DNA of 8,128 nt, taken from positions 1-8,128 of the forward strand of contig CAIUKZ010000411.1 of the NCBI GenBank assembly GCA_903899865.1. The letters are read 5' to 3'. The notes under the pieces were generated by a model. It had not been told where the DNA came from and did not search any database. It was given only the letters and a program-made list of their open reading frames with translations. Shown here piece by piece: positions 6,473 to 8,128 of this stretch; the stretch's first letter is position 1; every line of letters starts with the position of its first letter. This stretch comes from an uncultured Bacteroidales bacterium. Lineage in GTDB: Bacteria; Bacteroidota; Bacteroidia; Bacteroidales; Paludibacteraceae. Position numbers and translations under genes: made by a program.

Positions 6473-7612
6473 TTAGTTAAGTTGAGCTCCAGTAGGATCG
6501 TAGTCCATTGGATTGGTGTGTTTCACTTGTAGTGTTCCGTTAGCTTGCAACTGAACAGCAAGAGTTTTTGCATCTTCCCAGTCAGCTTTTGCAGCATTAA
6601 GGTCATCAATCACCCAGCTAGTACCTTCGTCACTTTCAGCATCATTAAGTGCACCGATTACTTGATCCAAGTCACCTTTCAAACTGCTCCATCCTGATTG
6701 AAGATTAGTGATAGCGCCCATTGCATTATTGATACTATCTACCAACGACTGAACTGTTTGAGATGCTTGTATAAGACATGAAGAAATTTGTTGGTCTTTA
6801 GTCAATTCGGTTGTAGCATCTTTGTACTCGTCCATTTTTTTGCTAAGATCCATACCTGCTACCACGTCCATGGCTATACCACCACCCATTACGGCAAGTC
6901 CACCAAGTACCAAAGCAGTTGTAGCGCCACCTGATTCGAATTCGCCCAACACACCTACAGTGATCATCAACACACCAACTACTGTCATTACAGCTCCACC
7001 AGCAATCATTGCATTGTCTTTGTTCATTGCCTCATTGATAGAGCTGATGCGGTTTTGAAGTTGAGTGATAGCACCATTTTCGCCATCCAAAGTAGCTTTG
7101 ATGATATTTTCATCAGCAGTAAGGTTTTGAGAATCTGTTTGAATCAATTTCAAGAAATCACCCAATTTGGTGATTACCACACCACAATTAGCTTCTTTTT
7201 GAGTAATTGAGTTGATTAGACCTTGCAAACCTTCTTCAAAAATTTGTTTGTTATTTCCTGTATTGAAGTCGTTAGCCAAAGCAATAAGACGTTGGTAACG
7301 AGACTCGAATTGGTTAGAGAAACCAATAATATCAGACAATGTACCTACCATCAATGAGTTGACAGAATTAGGACCATCAATAAACGAAAAAGCATTCGCT
7401 CTTGCCAATTGCTGGTGTTTAGGAAGATCCACAATGATATGCTTATCTGCATCTGCAAAATTGACAGAAGACAAATCGATATCAGGTGTTCCACAAACTG
7501 TATTGATATACAGTTGGATCAATGAATTTGCAGCAACCACACTCGAAGACGAGGTTTTGATTGCATTGGTTGACGAAGTTGTAGATGGTTCTACTGTAGC
7601 CGTTGTTGCCAT
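6473..7612 (-). CDS. First toxin-cluster protein: alpha-helical pore-forming toxin component with hydrophobic hairpin (379 aa)
   Basis: Predicted helical 379-residue protein opening the cluster. The N-terminus is Ser/Thr-rich (about 1-25) with no signal peptide. It contains DKHIIVDL (57-64), SDIIGF (93-98), a helical body (about 100-198), then KDN followed by two hydrophobic helices (about 201-223 and 230-253) joined by the short turn EFESGG. An acidic/amphipathic helical C-terminal half carries SGWSSLKGDL (306-315) and LQANGTLQV (355-363). A hydrophobic hairpin in the middle of a long helical bundle is the hallmark of the head domain of HblB/NheB-like, AhlB/SmhB-like, MakA-like and XaxA-like toxins, which insert it into the target membrane. 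I infer the main membrane-inserting subunit. It is a paralogue of the third gene. The ATG at 7612 follows an A-rich tract (AAAAAACAAAAC) and is the only sensible start. Release route is unknown. A holin-like or structural role is possible but less likely given the two partners. Confidence 0.75.
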   Translation of the reverse strand: MATTATVEPSTTSSTNAIKTSSSSVVAANSLIQLYINTVCGTPDIDLSSVNFADADKHIIVDLPKHQQLARANAFSFIDGPNSVNSLMVGTLSDIIGFSNQFESRYQRLIALANDFNTGNNKQIFEEGLQGLINSITQKEANCGVVITKLGDFLKLIQTDSQNLTADENIIKATLDGENGAITQLQNRISSINEAMNKDNAMIAGGAVMTVVGVLMITVGVLGEFESGGATTALVLGGLAVMGGGIAMDVVAGMDLSKKMDEYKDATTELTKDQQISSCLIQASQTVQSLVDSINNAMGAITNLQSGWSSLKGDLDQVIGALNDAESDEGTSWVIDDLNAAKADWEDAKTLAVQLQANGTLQVKHTNPMDYDPTGAQLN

Positions 7613-7700
7613 GTTTTGTTTTTTAAAATTAATTAATTAAGCTAATACACAATTTCAAATTTCTAAATACAATTATTCATTTAATTCAAAAATTCAAACG

Positions 7701-7708
7701 CAAAATTA
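7701..7708 (-). promoter_or_regulatory. Candidate -7 box of the toxin cluster promoter
   Basis: TAATTTTG on the minus strand (7708-7701) matches TAnnTTTG and would give a leader of about 80 bases before the ATG at 7612. No convincing -33 TTTG lies at the right distance. Other TAnnTTTG matches occur farther upstream (minus strand at 7811-7804, 7908-7901 and 7988-7981) in this A/T-rich stretch, so the choice rests on proximity to the gene. Confidence 0.4.
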
Positions 7709-7740
7709 CAAAATTTGTTCACTTTATAATTGTAATATTT

Positions 7741-7774
7741 GTGAATATATTAATACATTTTGTAATATATTCAC
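7741..7774. repeat. Perfect 12-bp inverted repeat upstream of the toxin cluster
   Basis: GTGAATATATTA (7741-7752) and TAATATATTCAC (7763-7774) are exact reverse complements separated by 10 bases. A further TTCAC half-site lies at 7718-7722. The repeat is about 33 bases upstream of the candidate -7 box, in position for an activator or repressor operator. No T run follows on either strand, so an intrinsic terminator is less likely. Chance is a concern in A/T-rich DNA, but the GTGAA/TTCAC ends are less trivial. Confidence 0.5.
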
Positions 7775-8128
7775 CATAAAATCTAACAATCAGCGAATTA
7801 TAGCAAATTTATACTAAACAGATATCACAGTTTTGTTAATAACTTACACACCCTCCAAGCATCCATCTGGCATTTTATTCGAAAATAAAGACCATCATTA
7901 CAAATATATATTCACTTTTTTATATATAATATTTTTATTCATAATTTTGTACACACAGGTTTCACAACCAGAAATAAAAGCAAATATAAAAACCAACTAT
8001 TATTTACATACAATTGATTATCTGACATTTAATCGACAATAATAAATTGAAATATATTTGAAACAAAAATGAAATAGAAATTTAACATCTCCGATTGAAC
8101 AAAAACACATTAACATTGATTAGATCGG

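Larger units (their letters stand above)
7613..8128. other. A/T-rich gene-free region upstream of the toxin cluster
   Basis: About 516 bases with no convincing gene on either strand. The only sizeable reading frame (7833-8042, plus) needs a TTG start and is made of A/T-driven residues, so I do not call it. The region holds the toxin-side promoter candidate, the inverted repeat at 7741-7774, and a possible plus-strand promoter: TAATTTTG at 7942-7949 with TTTT 20 bases upstream at 7918-7921. That promoter could serve a gene to the right of the window. The base composition is clearly richer in A/T than the coding regions. Confidence 0.6.

Noticed and set aside
7833..8042. Plus-strand 69-residue reading frame
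   Set aside because: It needs a TTG start, has no ribosome-binding context, and its Ile/Phe/Tyr/Lys-rich content simply follows the A/T-rich DNA.
8092..8128. CCGA/TCGG ends near the right edge as a possible mobile-element terminal repeat
   Set aside because: The match is only four bases, with no transposase or target duplication visible.

Overview
The window looks like a chromosomal segment from a member of the Bacteroidota, probably order Bacteroidales. The first gene is a long isoleucyl-tRNA synthetase of the eukaryote-like type (IleRS2) whose sequence reads like Bacteroidales homologues. Promoters fit the Bacteroidota pattern (TAnnTTTG at -7, here with a T-rich -33). Start codons are preceded by A/T-rich tracts without Shine-Dalgarno sequences. 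All five genes lie on the minus strand, so transcription runs from right to left.

From right to left: 7613-8128 is an A/T-rich, apparently gene-free region with a candidate promoter and a perfect 12-bp inverted repeat. Next comes a three-gene cluster (7612-6473, 6399-5434, 5420-4284). It encodes helical, signal-peptide-less proteins that I read as a multi-component alpha-helical pore-forming toxin, related in design to the Hbl/Nhe, Ahl/Smh, Mak and Xax/Yax toxins. The first and third proteins are paralogues. The first carries a two-helix hydrophobic hairpin. The third keeps only one hydrophobic helix, followed by a Gly/Glu tract. The second is a Gln/Asn-rich coiled-coil protein with a short, weak hydrophobic patch. 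A terminator-like hairpin sits between the first and second genes and could set subunit ratios. The cluster ends in a clear hairpin at 4227-4262.

Below the toxin cluster lies a small lipoprotein gene (4050-3658) with its own promoter and terminator, then ileS (3488-57). The promoter-leader sequence in front of ileS is present as a near-identical 70-71 bp copy in front of the lipoprotein gene, so that gene sits between two copies of one promoter.

The most interesting points are the candidate tripartite toxin in a Bacteroidota genome, and the altered class I signature (Gly-Ile-His-His in place of His-x-Gly-His) in IleRS, a variant linked to very high mupirocin resistance. Assignments to the toxin family rest on architecture and motif reading only; no database or structure search was possible.
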